Below, one piece after another: positions 7,356 through 9,323 of a DNA stretch of 9,323 nt (its first letter is position 1; each line of letters starts with the position of its first letter). This DNA comes from an uncultured Lachnospiraceae bacterium (GTDB taxonomy: Bacteria > Bacillota > Clostridia > Lachnospirales > Lachnospiraceae). The stretch spans positions 1 to 9,323 of the forward strand of contig CADBTX010000191.1 of assembly GCA_902797705.1 (NCBI GenBank), in the 5' to 3' direction. The position numbers were made by a program, and so were the translations under genes. Below the pieces are notes generated by a model. That model had not been told where the DNA came from. It saw only the letters and a list, made by a program, of their open reading frames with translations, and did not search any database.

Positions 7356-7356
7356 T

Positions 7357-9318
7357 ATGGTAAAAAGATCTGTTGATTATTTAAGGCTGCTTTCGGAAAA
7401 GTTTCCCAATGCCAGAAAAGCCGGCGCCGAGATAATAAATCTTAAGGCTATATGTGCCCTGCCTAAGGGTACAGAGTACTTTTTTTCGGATCTTCACGGG
7501 GAATATGAGAGCTTCGGGCATCTGCTCAGGAGTTCATCCGGAATAATAAGGGCAAAGATCGAAGAGACCTTCGGGAACCTGATGACGGAAGATGATCAGC
7601 TTTCCCTTGCAAATCTAATCTATTATCCAAAGCGGGTGCTCTATGAAAAGAGACATGACCATTCCCTCACCGATGAGTGGGTAAAGGTCACGATAAACCG
7701 GCTTATTGAGATCTGCAGGGTGGTGTGCTCGAAGTACACCAGATCAAAGGTCAGGAAAAAGATGCCCTCGGATTACGGATATGCCATAGATGAGCTCCTG
7801 CACATAGATCCCAATGACTTTGATAAAAAGCTCTATTATCAGGAGATAATAAATGCCATTACGGAGACCGGCGGCGGAGAGGAATTCATCATAGATCTCT
7901 GCAAGCTTATCCGGAACCTTACCATAGACAGCCTTCACATCATAGGAGATATCTTTGACAGGGGACCGAGAGCCGATCTTGTCATGGAGGAACTCATGAA
8001 CTTCCATGATGTGGATATAGAGTGGGGAAACCACGACATCAGCTGGATGGGCGCAGCCTGCGGCAACAAGGCTCTTATAGCGAATGTGCTCCGTATCGCC
8101 ACCGGATATAATTCCTTTGATGTGCTGGAGGACGGTTACGGCATAAACTTAAGACCTTTGAGCATGTTCGCGGCTGAGATGTACGGGGATGATCCCTGTG
8201 AATGCTTTATGCCGAAGATACTGGATGAAAATGAGTTTGATTCCGTGGATCCCCTGCTGGCGGCCAGAATGTGCAAGGCCATAACCATCATACAGCTGAA
8301 GCTGGAGGGGCAGCTGATAAAGCGCCATCCCGAGTATGGGCTGGAAGACAGGCTCATGCTTGAAAAGATAGATTACGACAGGGGCACCGTTAATATAGAC
8401 GGAAGGGAATGGGAGCTTAAGGACAAGCGCTTTGAGACCGTGGATCCCGGGGACCCCTACAGGTTAAGCGATGCCGAAGAACAGCTGATGGAGACCCTCA
8501 GGTACTCCTTCAGGCACTCCGGGCTCTTAAGAAAGCACGTGGACTTTCTCTATTCCAACGGCAGCACCTATAAGATCTGCAACGGGAATCTATTGTACCA
8601 CGGCTGTGTCCCAATGGATGAAAACGGAGAGTTCTTAAGCTTTACCACCGGGGACGGGACCTTTTCCGGAAAAGCCCTTATGGACTATCTGAATGAGAAG
8701 ATAAGAGACGCCTACTTCCTTGATGAGAGCGATGATCCGGAAAAGAAAAGGGATAACGTGGATCTCATGTGGTATCTCTGGGGAGGCCCGGTATCGCCGC
8801 TTTTCGGGAAGAACAAGATCGCGACCTTTGAGCATGTCTTTGTTGATGTAAAAGGAAGGGATGACAATCCCGGCAGGGAGATATATAATCCCTATTACGA
8901 GTTCTCAAATGACGAGAAATATGTGGATAAGATCCTTCTGGAATTCGGACTGAGCACAGACTGCAGTCACCATATCATTAACGGACACGTTCCGGTAAGG
9001 GTTAATAAAGGCGAGACCCCGGTGAAGGCCGGAGGAAAGCTTTTTGTGATAGACGGAGGACTGTCAAAGGCCTATCATGCCACTACGGGCATTGCGGGCT
9101 ATACCCTCATCTTTAATTCCCACAGGCTGGCTCTTGCGGAGCATAAGCCCTTTCAGCCAGGAGGAGAGAATACTCCCGGGATCCGGGAGGTAGAGAGGAT
9201 GCGGGAGAGGATAAGGGTAAAGGACACTGACATCGGTAAGAAGCTGACTGAGGAGATAGAAGATCTGAAGCAGCTGCTGCAGGCCTATCATACAGGTCTG
9301 ATAAAGGAAAAAAGATAG
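7357..9318 (+). CDS. fbp: Fructose-1,6-bisphosphatase, class III
   Basis: Removes the 1-phosphate from fructose 1,6-bisphosphate to give fructose 6-phosphate, the committed step of gluconeogenesis, in the cytoplasm. The 653 residues match the usual length of class III enzymes of Firmicutes (about 640-670). The metallophosphatase metal site is complete: SDLHGE (D45, H47), GDIFDRGP (D198, D201) and GNHD (N225, H226, D227), with later conserved stretches YHGCVPMDENGEF, IINGHVPVRVNKGE and VIDGGLSKAYH. Class III is unrelated in sequence to class I (E. coli Fbp) and class II (GlpX). The gene is complete, with its stop five bases before the window end. It follows the response regulator by 18 bases and is probably in the same operon. 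Whether the two-component system controls gluconeogenesis is not shown by the sequence. Confidence 0.96.
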   Translation: MVKRSVDYLRLLSEKFPNARKAGAEIINLKAICALPKGTEYFFSDLHGEYESFGHLLRSSSGIIRAKIEETFGNLMTEDDQLSLANLIYYPKRVLYEKRHDHSLTDEWVKVTINRLIEICRVVCSKYTRSKVRKKMPSDYGYAIDELLHIDPNDFDKKLYYQEIINAITETGGGEEFIIDLCKLIRNLTIDSLHIIGDIFDRGPRADLVMEELMNFHDVDIEWGNHDISWMGAACGNKALIANVLRIATGYNSFDVLEDGYGINLRPLSMFAAEMYGDDPCECFMPKILDENEFDSVDPLLAARMCKAITIIQLKLEGQLIKRHPEYGLEDRLMLEKIDYDRGTVNIDGREWELKDKRFETVDPGDPYRLSDAEEQLMETLRYSFRHSGLLRKHVDFLYSNGSTYKICNGNLLYHGCVPMDENGEFLSFTTGDGTFSGKALMDYLNEKIRDAYFLDESDDPEKKRDNVDLMWYLWGGPVSPLFGKNKIATFEHVFVDVKGRDDNPGREIYNPYYEFSNDEKYVDKILLEFGLSTDCSHHIINGHVPVRVNKGETPVKAGGKLFVIDGGLSKAYHATTGIAGYTLIFNSHRLALAEHKPFQPGGENTPGIREVERMRERIRVKDTDIGKKLTEEIEDLKQLLQAYHTGLIKEKR

Positions 9319-9323
9319 AAAGA

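Noticed and set aside
1..9323. tRNA, rRNA, CRISPR arrays, transposase or phage genes
   Set aside because: I found no cloverleaf-like segments, spaced repeat arrays or mobile-element proteins. The coding regions fill nearly all of the window.

Overview
The window looks like ordinary chromosomal DNA of a Clostridia-type Firmicute, most likely a member of the Lachnospiraceae. This placement is an inference. It rests on a class III fructose-1,6-bisphosphatase, a YhaN-like membrane-anchored ATPase, a small two-S1-domain protein, purine-rich ribosome binding sites, AGG/AAG/ATA-rich codon use at moderate GC, and a REP-like palindromic repeat of a kind I associate with gut Clostridia. All genes lie on the + strand and are tightly packed. 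The only gap over 100 bases is 1457-1631, which holds the palindromic repeat.

Layout. Bases 2-1456 are the 3' part of an SMC/YhaN-like ATPase gene whose Walker A region lies before the window. Bases 1427-1551 hold a perfect 23-base direct repeat (1427-1449 and 1529-1551) bracketing a two-hairpin element (1461-1520). The first repeat copy is the coding 3' end of the ATPase gene. Bases 1632-2354 encode a protein with two S1 RNA-binding domains. Bases 2386-6564 encode a 1392-residue hybrid sensor histidine kinase: signal peptide, beta-propeller sensor, Y_Y_Y domain, one transmembrane helix, HisKA, HATPase, receiver, Hpt and a C-terminal tail. Bases 6565-7338 encode a response regulator made of a degenerate receiver plus an intact receiver, with no DNA-binding domain; its start codon directly follows the kinase stop. 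Bases 7357-9318 encode class III fructose-1,6-bisphosphatase (fbp), complete.

How the genes may work together. The kinase and regulator carry every site of a His-Asp-His-Asp phosphorelay: H805, D1110 and H1258 in the kinase, then D183 in the regulator. The extracellular propeller presumably senses a ligand, perhaps a carbohydrate. The regulator has no recognisable output domain, so the signal must leave by protein contact or through a partner encoded elsewhere. The gluconeogenic phosphatase follows after 18 bases and is probably co-transcribed, but a functional link is not shown.

I see no clear new multi-gene system. The points most worth a second look are the in-frame 23-base duplication around the palindromic element, which appears to have changed the ATPase C-terminus, and the output-less phosphorelay placed next to fbp.
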